Positions 35,773 to 45,125 of a DNA stretch of 64,000 bases are shown in pieces. The stretch covers positions 3,361,001-3,425,000 of the forward strand of contig NZ_OY761445.1 in NCBI RefSeq assembly GCF_963664415.1. The letters run 5' to 3'. Numbering within the stretch: the stretch's first letter is position 1; every line of letters starts with the position of its first letter. The translations under genes and the position numbers were made by a program. This stretch comes from an uncultured Desulfobacter sp. Lineage in GTDB: Bacteria > Desulfobacterota > Desulfobacteria > Desulfobacterales > Desulfobacteraceae. The notes below the pieces were generated by a model. The model saw only the letters and a list, made by a program, of their open reading frames with translations. It did no database searches and was not told where the DNA came from.

Positions 35773-36237
35773 TTAAGGGTGGACGGAATTGTTCAGGCGA
35801 TCAAAATTTTCAAATATTTCATTTATGGTTGCTCTGCACCTGATCATTTCATCTGGATCAATCCCCTGCTGTGCCTCTTCTAACATTTCTTCTACAAAAC
35901 CCACGAGATGGGGTTTTAATTCTTTGGCTTTGTTTGTCAGATATACAAGGTTGCTGCGTCTATCATTCTGATCAGGAATCCTGAGCACAATATTTTTTTT
36001 CTCAAGCCCATTTAAAAGGCGGGTAACGGCAGCTTTATCTTTGACGGCGGTCCGGGCAAGGGATTGCTGGGTCTGCCCGTCCCGACGGTAAAGATGGACA
36101 AGGAGGCTCCACTGCTCGTAACTGACATCAATGCCGGCGTCCTGAAATTTTTTTGACAACCGTTTTATGATCGCCCGGGATAAACGGCCTACAAGATAAC
36201 CAATAGATTGGTCAATGATCTTATTGTACTCGTCCAC
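35773..36237 (-). CDS. MarR-family transcriptional regulator
   Basis: A 154-aa winged-helix regulator. The core shows YEQWSLLVHLYRRDGQTQQSLARTAVKDKAAVTRLLNGLEKKNIV (in parts), then the wing IPDQNDRRSNLVYLTNKAKEL, with the conserved DxRS..V pattern. MarR proteins usually repress nearby genes and respond to small aromatics. Start is GTG at 36237. It lies downstream of the TRAP permease on the same strand, separated by a 20-bp inverted repeat, and upstream of the ABM gene after a 298-bp gap. The ABM gene is a possible target, by position only. Confidence 0.87.
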   Translation of the reverse strand: MDEYNKIIDQSIGYLVGRLSRAIIKRLSKKFQDAGIDVSYEQWSLLVHLYRRDGQTQQSLARTAVKDKAAVTRLLNGLEKKNIVLRIPDQNDRRSNLVYLTNKAKELKPHLVGFVEEMLEEAQQGIDPDEMIRCRATINEIFENFDRLNNSVHP

Positions 36238-36280
36238 GTATTTTTTTTATCCAAAACTAATTTATTAATTCACCACAAAG

Positions 36281-36341
36281 ATCACGAAGGACACGAAGTT
36301 TCATACACAAATATCTTCATGAATTTCGTGCCCTTCGTGGT
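36281..36341. repeat. CACGAAGG-type inverted repeat
   Basis: ATCACGAAGGACACGAAGTT (36281-36300) is nearly the reverse complement of AATTTCGTGCCCTTCGTGGT (36322-36341), with a 21-nt loop. Sequences of the CACCACGAAGGACACGAAG kind occur widely in intergenic DNA of many bacteria as dispersed repeats. Here it sits between the TRAP permease and MarR genes and may also act as a terminator. Confidence 0.6.
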
Positions 36342-36398
36342 AAAAAGCAAAAATATACATTCAGTCGTAAAAATGAGCTCAGTCGTTAGCCCTAAAAA

Positions 36399-38300
36399 TC
36401 AGGCATCGGCTTTTTTCCCATTAAACATCTTTTTTATATAAGAGATCCAGATTCCACTAAGAAACCATGAATACGCCCAGGTTCCAAGAGTTATGGCAAC
36501 AAAGGCTTTAACAATATCCATGGGGGTGCCGTCAAGGGAAAATCCAGGAACGTAGCCAAAAAGAAGGGGGCCCAGGTACAAAAATTTGGCAAATTTAAAC
36601 GCAGACAAGGCTGTACGCCACATATTTGCCTTGGCAATGGTTGCGCCTGCAAAGGCCGCAATACATACGGGCGGCGTAATATTTGAATCCTGGGACAGCC
36701 AGTAAACAATCATGTGTGCAGCAATTTGATTCACCCCAAGATGGGTCAGAGCCGGCACCGCAACAACGGCAGTAATCAAATATGCGGCAGTGACCGGAAC
36801 GCCCATACCTAATACCAGGGAGGCCAGGGCCACGAGCAAGATGGTGAGCAGCAGGGAACCGCCGGCCAGCTCGATCATGATATCGGCAAACGTTAATACC
36901 AAACCGGAAAAAGTTAACACACCAATAATAATTCCGATGACACCCACAGTCGCACCGATTTTAAGGCTGTTTTCAGTACCGGATCTGGCAGCTTCTAGAA
37001 AATGGACCAATCCGGGTTTCACCTGTTCGGGTTTTTTGATGTATACAAGAACAGCTGCGGCAACACCGATCAGAAAGCCCACCCACTGGGGGATGACAAA
37101 ACCGCCCGAGCCTCCCATAACACCGTTGATCAAGGACATTAAAAATATTCCGGTTACGATGAGGGCCATGGTCAAATCCATGGACGTATCCGATCTCACC
37201 CGGCTGATGAAAAGACATGTAACCAGGCCAAGTATTGCTGAAAAACCAGGAGAATACCCTGTGAGCATCAAAATGGTGATGGCAATGAGAGGAATGGTAT
37301 AAAACCATTCGGTTTTAAAAATATGGCCGGCAGACTGCTCACTTTTCTCTCCGACAATATTATCTTTTTTGGCCTCATAGTGAACCATGCAGAACACACT
37401 GAAAAAATACATGAACGCAGGAAAAATGGCCACCAGCATAATTCTTGAATAGGGAACGCCGGTGAGCTCAGCCATGATAAAACCGCCGGCCCCCATGATG
37501 GGTGGCATGAACATCCCGCCAATGGAAGCTGCCGGTTCGACTCCACCGGCCACATGGGGTTTAAACCCTGCTTTTTTCATCATGGGGATGGTAAACATGC
37601 CCGTGGACACAGTATTGGCAATGGCGGAACCGGAGATTGAGCCGAAAAGTCCTGATGCGATGACGGAGACCTTCGCCGGTCCCCCGACCTTATGGCCGAC
37701 AGCCGCCAAAGGCCAGTCAATAAAAAATTTCTGAGCCCCGCATTTTTCAAGGTATGCCCCGAACAGAACAAATAAAATGACATATGTTGCCAGAACATTG
37801 GCCATGATGCCGAAGACACCGTCACTTTTGTAGAATATGCTTATACACAACTCCGTAAATGGTGCACCGGCGTGGGAAATCAAATCCGGGGCCATATATC
37901 CGTACACCCCGTAAATCAGCATTAAGGCACCCATGATCACAAACACATTGCCTACAACGCGACGGGCCAATTCAATGCCGATAAGAACGCCGATAATGGC
38001 AAAAACCATATCGATCTTTGTTTCCGCGCCGGTCCGGTAATTAATGGCTTCAAAAAGCACCATCCAGTATCCGACTGAAGCAATGGATAAAAGGATCAAC
38101 ACATAGTCAATAACCCTGCCGACAAGAGATTTTGATTTATACAACAGGAAGACAAGAATATAGGTGATGATAACGTATATCCCCCTGTGATACTGGGTCG
38201 CCATGGGCTGCACAATGGCAGACCATGAGTAAAACAGCACCAGAATGATTGAAAGGGTGTCGAATATAATTTGTTCCAGTCGATTGAGTTTCTCGTACAC
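36399..38300 (-). CDS. TRAP transporter fused permease (4TM + 12TM)
   Basis: A 633-aa polytopic membrane protein combining the small (DctQ-like, first ~4 helices) and large (DctM-like) TRAP permease subunits. Landmarks: GLFGSISGSAIANTVSTG, GGVEPAASIGGMFMPPIMGAGGF and GMGVPVTAAYLITA, conserved in the fused permeases that pair with TAXI binding proteins. It drives solute uptake with an ion gradient. Start GTG at 38300 preceded by AGGAAG. The TAXI binding protein gene lies upstream, separated by a 16-bp perfect hairpin. Confidence 0.93.
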   Translation of the reverse strand: MYEKLNRLEQIIFDTLSIILVLFYSWSAIVQPMATQYHRGIYVIITYILVFLLYKSKSLVGRVIDYVLILLSIASVGYWMVLFEAINYRTGAETKIDMVFAIIGVLIGIELARRVVGNVFVIMGALMLIYGVYGYMAPDLISHAGAPFTELCISIFYKSDGVFGIMANVLATYVILFVLFGAYLEKCGAQKFFIDWPLAAVGHKVGGPAKVSVIASGLFGSISGSAIANTVSTGMFTIPMMKKAGFKPHVAGGVEPAASIGGMFMPPIMGAGGFIMAELTGVPYSRIMLVAIFPAFMYFFSVFCMVHYEAKKDNIVGEKSEQSAGHIFKTEWFYTIPLIAITILMLTGYSPGFSAILGLVTCLFISRVRSDTSMDLTMALIVTGIFLMSLINGVMGGSGGFVIPQWVGFLIGVAAAVLVYIKKPEQVKPGLVHFLEAARSGTENSLKIGATVGVIGIIIGVLTFSGLVLTFADIMIELAGGSLLLTILLVALASLVLGMGVPVTAAYLITAVVAVPALTHLGVNQIAAHMIVYWLSQDSNITPPVCIAAFAGATIAKANMWRTALSAFKFAKFLYLGPLLFGYVPGFSLDGTPMDIVKAFVAITLGTWAYSWFLSGIWISYIKKMFNGKKADA

Positions 38301-38338
38301 GGCCGTCTTCCTGTCTTATTAAGTGTTTCAATACTATT

Positions 38339-38374
38339 CGGACAGAAAAGGCTTATTCAAGCCTTTTCTGTCCG
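38339..38374 (-). terminator. intercistronic hairpin between binding protein and permease
   Basis: A 16-bp perfect stem (CGGACAGAAAAGGCTT at 38339-38354; complement at 38359-38374) with a 4-nt loop. It lies between the TAXI gene and the permease. On the minus strand it can act as a partial terminator or mRNA stabiliser, so that the binding protein is made in excess. Confidence 0.8.
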
Positions 38375-38414
38375 GTTAAAATGAAGCATGATCAAAATTT
38401 ATATACGCCTAAAT

Positions 38415-39377
38415 CTATAAAACCCCTTTTTCCTTCCAGAATTTTTCAGCACCTGGATGAAATGGCGTAACGATACCATCGGCACCACGTTCCACGGCCA
38501 TGCTCTTAAATGTTTTTTTCTGGGCCTTCATGTGGGCAAGCCCCTCATCGGAAAAAATCAAGGTCAGCATTTTATAAACAGTCTCGTCCGACACTTTGGC
38601 GTTTGCCACCCAGACGGCGGAGTCCTGAAATGAAGGCGTGTCGGTATCAACGCCCTTATATGTGTTTGCAGGAATCGCAACTTTTGCAAAATAGGGATGT
38701 TTATCATAAAAACCTGTTGATTTTGCATCGGCATCAAGATCAATCATAGCGATGTCATTGGTTTGGGCAGCCATCATAACGGCTCCTGTGGGGTACCCAA
38801 CGAACAGCCAGAATGCGTCAAGCTGATTGTTGCCGAAGGCCTGGGCCGCATCATTGTATCCCATGGCGTTTCTTTCTATTTTATCCCAAATTCCCATGTG
38901 TTTAAAAAAGAGTTCGCAATTGGCAAATGCGCCTGAACCTGCATTGCCCACGCCCACTTTCTTGCCCACAAGGTCTTTGGTGCTTTTAATGCCCGAATCT
39001 TTGCGCACAACAAGCTGTGCCGGTGCGCCGTAAAGCCATGCCACGGCCAGTACGTCTTCATATTTTCTGGTATCGTTTGACAGCAGACCATGGCGACCCT
39101 GGTAAACATGTCCGGAATAAAGAACACTCATCTGCTGTCTGCCGGAATTGGTTTTTCTTAAATTCTCAGTTGAGCCGCCGGAGGACTGAGCCTGAACTTT
39201 AAACTCTTTGACCTGTTTCATGGGTTTATAAACCTGGATACTGTTGGCCACGACCTGAAACGTTCCGCCCGCAGGGCCGCCGCCGAATACGATGCGTTCC
39301 TTGGCAAGGCCGGGTTGGCAAAAGGCCATGGAAACGACCCCAATAAAGCCAAAAATTAGTAGATGTTTACCCTTCAT
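38415..39377 (-). CDS. TAXI-family TRAP solute-binding protein
   Basis: A 320-aa periplasmic protein with a signal peptide (KHLLIFGFIGVVSMAFCQPGLAKE; cleavage probably after GLA). The mature part starts RIVFGGGPAGGTFQVVANSIQVY, the TAXI family signature, and contains DLVGKKVGVGNAGSGAFANCE. TAXI proteins bind carboxylates such as glutamate or 2-oxoglutarate, but the ligand here cannot be told. ATG preceded by GGAGGA. It forms the transporter with the fused permease downstream. Confidence 0.92.
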   Translation of the reverse strand: MKGKHLLIFGFIGVVSMAFCQPGLAKERIVFGGGPAGGTFQVVANSIQVYKPMKQVKEFKVQAQSSGGSTENLRKTNSGRQQMSVLYSGHVYQGRHGLLSNDTRKYEDVLAVAWLYGAPAQLVVRKDSGIKSTKDLVGKKVGVGNAGSGAFANCELFFKHMGIWDKIERNAMGYNDAAQAFGNNQLDAFWLFVGYPTGAVMMAAQTNDIAMIDLDADAKSTGFYDKHPYFAKVAIPANTYKGVDTDTPSFQDSAVWVANAKVSDETVYKMLTLIFSDEGLAHMKAQKKTFKSMAVERGADGIVTPFHPGAEKFWKEKGVL

Positions 39378-39521
39378 GATGTCCTCCTACGTAACTGTTA
39401 ACATTTTTACAAAATTAATAAGTGAACCATCATTCACCATATCAATCCATCTAAAAAAGATCAATGAGAGTCTTTTTTTATAGGGACTTATGTCTGATGC
39501 GGCCTATTTCACTGTTGGGCA

Positions 39522-41969
39522 TCACGACCTGTTGTCCATACAGATCCGAGCTGCCACATTAACCGCTTCAACACCATCCGAAGAATATTCAGCACCGATT
39601 GATTCGGCCCAGTCCCGGGTCACCACGGCCCCACCGACCATCACCTTGCATGCAAGCCCGTTTTCCTTTGCCAATGCAATGACCTCGGGCATACGCACCA
39701 TGGTGGTGGTCATCAAGGCGGAGAGCCCGATGAGATCGGCCTTGTGGATTGTTGCCGCTTCAATGATATCCTCGGCCGTGACATCCTTGCCCAGGTCAAC
39801 CACATCAAATCCAAAATTTCGGAGCATCAGCACCACGATGTTTTTTCCAATGTCGTGGATATCCCCCTGGACCGTGGCAAATACAAGGGTACCCTTTTTT
39901 TCCTGGGACCCCGAGGCCGCAAGGGCGGGTTCAAGCACGGCAAACCCGTTTTGCATGGTCTCGGCGCTTGCAATGAGCTGGGGCAGGAAATACTTTCGTG
40001 CATCATAGTATTCCCCCACGGTCATAATGGCCGGGATCATCTTTTTTTCCAGCAGTTCGGACGGGGCAATCCCCTTTTCCAGGGCTTGATTGCAAAGCTG
40101 TTCAATGTCCTCTCTTCGGCCCTCGATCACCGCCTCCACAATCTGGTCTTCCACTGACATATCCGTTGCTTTTTTGGCGGTCGTCTCTTTTTTCTTTTCC
40201 GCGTTTTTATCTTTGGCAAATCGCTGGATATACGACAACGCATCCCTGTCCCGGCCGGTCAACACATCCGAGGCTGATTTGGTATTCATCAACAGTTCAT
40301 GGGACGGGTTGGCAATGGCCCAGGAGAGCCCGGCACCGGCGGCCATGGCAAAAAAGGAGGCGTTCACCCACCCGCGTTCGGGCAGGCCAAAGGAGATGTT
40401 GGATAATCCGAGTACCGTGCCAAACCCCTGTTCGGACGCCCATTTGACCGTTGCAAGGGTCTCTTTGGCGGCCTGGGGATTACTGGATACGGTCATGACC
40501 AGCCCGTCCACAACCAGATCTTTGTTTTTGTACCCATAGACAGCCGCCCGTTCGGCAATCTCCATGACCAGCTCTTTTCTCCGTTCTGCCTTGTCCGGCA
40601 ATTCATTGTCGGCCAGGGGCAGTACAATGAGCATGGAACCGTACTTGGCCGCCACCGGCAGCAGTTTATCCAGTTTTTCTTTTTCAGCTGAGATGGAGTT
40701 GATCAAGGCTCGGCCAGGGTAATAGCGTACGGCCGCTTCCACCACCTCCGGGTCCGACGAGTCAATGACCAGGGGCAGATTAACCACCGGCACGACACTG
40801 GAAATGATATCCAAAAGGGTCTGTTTTTCGTCAATGCCGGGCATGCCCGCGTTGATGTCCAGCAGGTCGGCCCCGGCTGCGGCCTGGTCCCGGGCAAGTT
40901 TTCGCACATAGGCCATATTCCCCGCCTTCAGTTCCCCCTGCAAAATCTTTTTCCCGGTGGGGTTGATGCGTTCACCGATAATGCGGATGGTGCTGTTTGA
41001 ATCTGTAATCAGCGCCTGGGTGGCCGAGGAGAGCATGGCCGTTTCCACAGGTTTTCTTTCCAAAGGTACAAGTCCTTTCATCCACTGGGTAAGTTTGGCG
41101 ATATGCTCGGGGTTGGTACCGCAGCACCCCCCCATGATATTGACACCGGCTTCGGCAAAGGGCTCGGCAAAGGAGCTGAATTCTTCTGCATCCATGGGGA
41201 ATACGGTTTCGTTGTCCTTTATGACGGGCATCCCGGCATTGGGTTTGGCCATCACCGGAATCTGTACCATCTTTCGGATACGCCGGATAACGTTAAGCAT
41301 CTCCTTGGGGCCGGTGGAGCAGTTAACACCCACCACATCGGCACCTAAGCTTTCCAGGGTGACCGCCATGGCTTCCGGTGTGGTGCCGTTTAAGCTGTGC
41401 CCGGTTTCATCAAAGGTCATGGAAACCATGGTGAATCCGCCGCAAAGCTCTTTAATCGCAAGCAGGGCGGCCCGGCTCTCCTGAATGTCAATCTGGGTCT
41501 CGATAACAAAAAGATCCACGCCGCCGTCAATCAATCCCCTGACCTGGCGCTTAAATCCCTGGATGGCCTGTTCAAAATCAAGATCGCCAAAGGGTTTGAT
41601 AAACTGACCGCAGGGGCCGATATCCCCAACGATCAACGGACGGATACCTTCCCGTTCCGCCAGTTCATCCGCCGTTTTAACTGCATTTTCTGCAATCTTG
41701 CAGTTGATCTGCTCTGTTTTATCGGCAGCGCCGAACTCCTCAAGCTTCCATGGAGTGCCGCCAAAGGTGCAGGTGTAAAGCATATCCGAACCTGCCCGGG
41801 CATAGGCGCGGTATATGTCGGCCGAAACTTCCGGGTTGTCCATGGACCACAGTTCCGGGCTGACCCCCGGCGGCAGGCCCCGTTTCTGCATTTCGGTACC
41901 GGTGGCACCGTCCAGGATAAGAATTCGTTTATCAAGAATGTCCAGTATGCTTTTGCCTTTTTCCTCCAT
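39522..41969 (-). CDS. metH: cobalamin-dependent methionine synthase, lacking the reactivation domain
   Basis: An 815-aa protein with three of the four MetH modules: homocysteine-binding barrel at the N-terminus (LDGATGTEMQKRGLPPG; zinc site VNCST and GGCCGT), methyltetrahydrofolate-binding barrel (IGERINPTGKK; DINAGMP), and cap plus B12-binding domain with DIHDIGKNIV (the DxHxxG motif). It ends soon after the B12 domain. The missing C-terminal reactivation domain is encoded by the gene directly upstream, with a gap of 7 bp. ATG preceded by GGGAGT. Corrinoid methyltransferases for other substrates look similar, but both substrate barrels and the partner gene support methionine synthase. Confidence 0.9.
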   Translation of the reverse strand: MEEKGKSILDILDKRILILDGATGTEMQKRGLPPGVSPELWSMDNPEVSADIYRAYARAGSDMLYTCTFGGTPWKLEEFGAADKTEQINCKIAENAVKTADELAEREGIRPLIVGDIGPCGQFIKPFGDLDFEQAIQGFKRQVRGLIDGGVDLFVIETQIDIQESRAALLAIKELCGGFTMVSMTFDETGHSLNGTTPEAMAVTLESLGADVVGVNCSTGPKEMLNVIRRIRKMVQIPVMAKPNAGMPVIKDNETVFPMDAEEFSSFAEPFAEAGVNIMGGCCGTNPEHIAKLTQWMKGLVPLERKPVETAMLSSATQALITDSNSTIRIIGERINPTGKKILQGELKAGNMAYVRKLARDQAAAGADLLDINAGMPGIDEKQTLLDIISSVVPVVNLPLVIDSSDPEVVEAAVRYYPGRALINSISAEKEKLDKLLPVAAKYGSMLIVLPLADNELPDKAERRKELVMEIAERAAVYGYKNKDLVVDGLVMTVSSNPQAAKETLATVKWASEQGFGTVLGLSNISFGLPERGWVNASFFAMAAGAGLSWAIANPSHELLMNTKSASDVLTGRDRDALSYIQRFAKDKNAEKKKETTAKKATDMSVEDQIVEAVIEGRREDIEQLCNQALEKGIAPSELLEKKMIPAIMTVGEYYDARKYFLPQLIASAETMQNGFAVLEPALAASGSQEKKGTLVFATVQGDIHDIGKNIVVLMLRNFGFDVVDLGKDVTAEDIIEAATIHKADLIGLSALMTTTMVRMPEVIALAKENGLACKVMVGGAVVTRDWAESIGAEYSSDGVEAVNVAARICMDNRS

Positions 41970-41976
41970 GTTACGT

Positions 41977-42615
41977 CTACTCCCCCGTCACTTTTGAAAT
42001 ACCGCAAAATGCGGTAACGCTTTTTTCCGGCATCAGGATACAGGTGTCCGTTATGGCCACCCCAAGCGTTTCCATTTTAAGAATGTGGTATACATCTGCC
42101 TGAAACCGGATATCAAAATCCCCGTAACCGGCAGAAAACCGCTTTAATTTTAATGTTTTTCGTTCTCTGACCAGCTCTTTGTTGAACAATGCCATCAGCC
42201 AGTCAAATCCTTCATCTACAATTTCAGATGCCGCAGCATCCACAATTACAGCCCCGGTCATCCTTTTCTCTTCCTGAAGCTGTTTAATCTTATCGGCAAC
42301 CGCCTGACCGCCGGTAATACCCATAATGAGCAACTGATCGGCCTTCCCCAGAAACCGGGTAAATTTAGGGCTTTCAAACACCGTATCAGATTGCTTTAAC
42401 GCAACGGTGCCGTTCCCATGATCAATTTGGATATCCCCGATACGGGCCGTAGCCTTAAGGTGGATAAGGTCCGCCGCATGGGTGATCCATTCGTCCACCT
42501 CGGACATCATCCGCTGTGAAATTTCATTTTGCCGACGCTGATACCCCAGCCGTTTAAGGATTTTATGCCTTGGCACTTTCAAGGGAATGTATGGGAAGGT
42601 TCTAAGCTGCTGCAT
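41977..42615 (-). CDS. stand-alone methionine synthase reactivation-domain protein
   Basis: A 212-aa protein resembling the Met_synt_B12 (AdoMet-binding) domain of MetH. Key stretch: KRFSAGYGDFDIRFQADVYH, then TLGVAITDTCILMPEKSVTAFCGI, matching the RxSPGYG ... L.. MxPxxSxSG pattern that binds AdoMet for reductive reactivation of cob(II)alamin. The proline of the SPGYG motif is alanine. It is immediately upstream of the truncated metH, so the two proteins presumably work together as a split enzyme. Confidence 0.85.
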   Translation of the reverse strand: MQQLRTFPYIPLKVPRHKILKRLGYQRRQNEISQRMMSEVDEWITHAADLIHLKATARIGDIQIDHGNGTVALKQSDTVFESPKFTRFLGKADQLLIMGITGGQAVADKIKQLQEEKRMTGAVIVDAAASEIVDEGFDWLMALFNKELVRERKTLKLKRFSAGYGDFDIRFQADVYHILKMETLGVAITDTCILMPEKSVTAFCGISKVTGE

Positions 42616-42752
42616 CTGGTTAATATATCAGTTTTTATTTTTTATGGGAATCCCCCGGACCAACAGGTTTTCTTTGTTGCGCCGTCTTCACCTTGCATGT
42701 TAAATACCACAGGAAAAGTGGTTAACTCGTTAAAACAAAATTTTTAAATCCC

Positions 42753-44327
42753 ATGCCCAACATACTTGAAACTCAACTTTCACTGTTTGCCGACAGCCGT
42801 GAGCCGGCATTACAGGAACCCGCTCCCCGTGAAGTGTCCGGCGTTGACACCGATGTCACACGGGTGGTGCGGTCAAGCCTTGTGATGCGGCCGGTTTACG
42901 AGCTGTCTGCCCGGCGACTGACGAGCCAGGATGAGGCGCCCCACCCGGCATGGGACCATCTGGATGTGATATGGCTGGCCTTTGCCACCCTGGATGTGAT
43001 TTCCGAACTTACCGAATTTACCCCGGGGGTGACCCGCAAAAAGGTTATTTCACGACTCCTTGTTTTGGCACAGAATCAGGCCCGGGCCATGAAGATGGAA
43101 ATTGAACCTGCGGCATTAGAAGAGGTGCTCCATAAAATTTTTGACCATCTGGTTAACCGGGATAACCGGTACCGGCCCTTTGAATATACCTATTTTGATG
43201 CGGCGGCCCGGCAGATGGTTACAAAAAAATTCTGGCTGATAAAAACGGTTTATACCGACACGGAACAGGCTGCCCATTTCCACCTCACCGACGAGGGCTA
43301 CACTGCCTATTTCGGCTTGTACGAAACAGGAGCCCTGGATGCCGCAGCCATTGGGAATTTAAGAATCCAGCTGCTCATTGACCGGGGAAAGGTGGACGAT
43401 GCCATTGGGGTGGCGCTTCAAAACCGAAAACAGCTTTTGCGAAAATCCCAGGAGATCCAGGCCATGGGCCGGGCTATCCGGCGCAGCATCAACCGGGTGG
43501 ATGTCAATGAAATCAACGCAATGGCCGACGACGGTGCGCAACAGACCCACCAGATCCAGAAAGAGAGTGCACGGCTGAACCACCTAGTGCGCAAAAAATT
43601 GAGCGCCCCGGACACCGACCCCGATCTTGAACGGAAATTAAGTCTTTTAGGAGAAGCCCTGGAAAAACTGAACACACGGCTTCTGACACTTTCCGGACAA
43701 TTGCAGGAACTGCCGGAAATATTTGACCGCCACAGCCATAAACTATTCCGCAGACCCGCTTTAGGCATATTTCCCGCCTGTGAACAAATATTAAATGATA
43801 TATCAGGCCTATACACCCCTGACGGTGAGCATATCGGTATGGAATTCATGGCCCGGTTTGATCCGGCGGTGTGCCGGCCGCTGTTTGATCCGGCATCCCT
43901 GATGTCGGCGTGTGACAGGGCTTTAGAGCGCCGAAACCAAGCCGAAGAGCGGACCTGCGGCATTCAGGAGATAGATGCCGAACCCATGGCACAATTTGAA
44001 TCTCGGCTGCCCCCGGAACTCATGGACCAGGCGTTTAAACTGCTCACCGGTTATGTCGACGAGCACGGTGAGTTTTCATTAAGCACACTTTTACAGGCGG
44101 CCTGCCATGAACAACACCCCCCTTTGATGCCCGTGGCGTTGGCCATGGCCGTTTTTCACTGTCTGGTGGATCCCTTTTATGCAGATAAATACCAGGTTAC
44201 GGCAACGCCCAAACGTCCGGAACTCATTTTCAGCCTGGCCCTGCCGGACAAACGCAATTACCGGGGCCATGAACTTATACTGGAATCGGCATCACCCAAG
44301 CCCCGCTCCCACCAGAAAAAAGGATAA
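42753..44327 (+). CDS. jetA: Wadjet JetA (MksF-like kleisin)
   Basis: A 524-aa protein, first gene of a condensin-like set. The N-terminal helical part (HPAWDHLDVIWLAFATLDVI, then TRKKVISRLLVLAQNQ) and a long coiled-coil middle (~205-330; LRKSQEIQAMGRAIRRSINR) match JetA/MksF kleisins. Kleisins link the heads of the SMC dimer. Wadjet restricts plasmids by extruding and cutting circular DNA. jetB follows after 3 bp. The start has no clear ribosome site. It could instead be an MksBEF housekeeping condensin gene, but the JetD-like nuclease nearby favours Wadjet. Confidence 0.82.
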   Translation: MPNILETQLSLFADSREPALQEPAPREVSGVDTDVTRVVRSSLVMRPVYELSARRLTSQDEAPHPAWDHLDVIWLAFATLDVISELTEFTPGVTRKKVISRLLVLAQNQARAMKMEIEPAALEEVLHKIFDHLVNRDNRYRPFEYTYFDAAARQMVTKKFWLIKTVYTDTEQAAHFHLTDEGYTAYFGLYETGALDAAAIGNLRIQLLIDRGKVDDAIGVALQNRKQLLRKSQEIQAMGRAIRRSINRVDVNEINAMADDGAQQTHQIQKESARLNHLVRKKLSAPDTDPDLERKLSLLGEALEKLNTRLLTLSGQLQELPEIFDRHSHKLFRRPALGIFPACEQILNDISGLYTPDGEHIGMEFMARFDPAVCRPLFDPASLMSACDRALERRNQAEERTCGIQEIDAEPMAQFESRLPPELMDQAFKLLTGYVDEHGEFSLSTLLQAACHEQHPPLMPVALAMAVFHCLVDPFYADKYQVTATPKRPELIFSLALPDKRNYRGHELILESASPKPRSHQKKG

Positions 44328-44330
44328 CCC

Positions 44331-45125
44331 ATGGACCTTGACACCCTTTACCAGGTTAACCGCCTTGTATACTTAAGCCTGGCCCACAGCCACGGCCGCA
44401 AATCCCTGGTGACCCGCCACCAGCAGGAGCTGGGCAACCTGATCCAGAGATACCAGGCCGATGCCGGGTTCCAACAAGCCGTGGCCCAGGCACTGAAGGC
44501 CATGGACCTTGCCATTCTATCTTTGGAAGATGAAGGATTTCGCCTCTCATCCCTGGGTGCGGAAAGCCTTTTTTCCATGACCGTCACCGACTACGGCAAA
44601 CTTTTAGGCCGGGGGGATTTCAGGGCAGCGGATATCCTTTGTGTTCATGCCGCCGTGGCCACAACCTTTTTTCCCCAGGAGCAGGACCTGGAGGTTCCCG
44701 TAGAGGATTTAGGCGCTGTAACCCAGGCCGATATTTTTGAAATCCTGCGCCGCTTTGCCAAATTATGCCCGGAACCGGACAATGACGCCTGCACAGATGA
44801 TACAGGCGCAGACCGCCTTCACCCCCAGATCATCACCCTGGCCCAACGCATCCGGGAAATGCCTGAAGACAACCCTGACATCCGCCAGACCAGCGGCGCG
44901 GCCGGCAATTCCTGGCGAGAACTTATTGAACTGGTGATGCGGCACATGAGAGAAACCCGGTATATCCTGGCCTTTGAAGAGCATGACGAGGTCATGGAGT
45001 ATCGCCCCACACCGGCCTACCAGGCTGCGGTGCGTGAAGGCATGCTGTACACATTCCAGGCATTCAGAGACATTGTAAGCCGGGACACAGAAAAGGAAGA
45101 TGCCCAGGAGGACGACCATGTTTAG
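44331..45125 (+). CDS. jetB: Wadjet JetB (MksE-like KITE protein)
   Basis: A 264-aa winged-helix-type protein in the MksE/KITE position between the kleisin and SMC genes. Recognisable features are few: DLDTLYQVNRLVYLSLAHS at the start, and RYILAFEEHDEVMEYRPTPAY near the end. Size and order match JetB, which binds the kleisin and DNA. Its end overlaps the jetC start by 8 bp, implying coupled translation. Confidence 0.8.
   Translation: MDLDTLYQVNRLVYLSLAHSHGRKSLVTRHQQELGNLIQRYQADAGFQQAVAQALKAMDLAILSLEDEGFRLSSLGAESLFSMTVTDYGKLLGRGDFRAADILCVHAAVATTFFPQEQDLEVPVEDLGAVTQADIFEILRRFAKLCPEPDNDACTDDTGADRLHPQIITLAQRIREMPEDNPDIRQTSGAAGNSWRELIELVMRHMRETRYILAFEEHDEVMEYRPTPAYQAAVREGMLYTFQAFRDIVSRDTEKEDAQEDDHV

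Noticed and set aside
42616..42752. Cobalamin or SAM riboswitch upstream of the methionine synthase genes
   Set aside because: No conserved B12-box or SAM-type stem was found in the upstream region.
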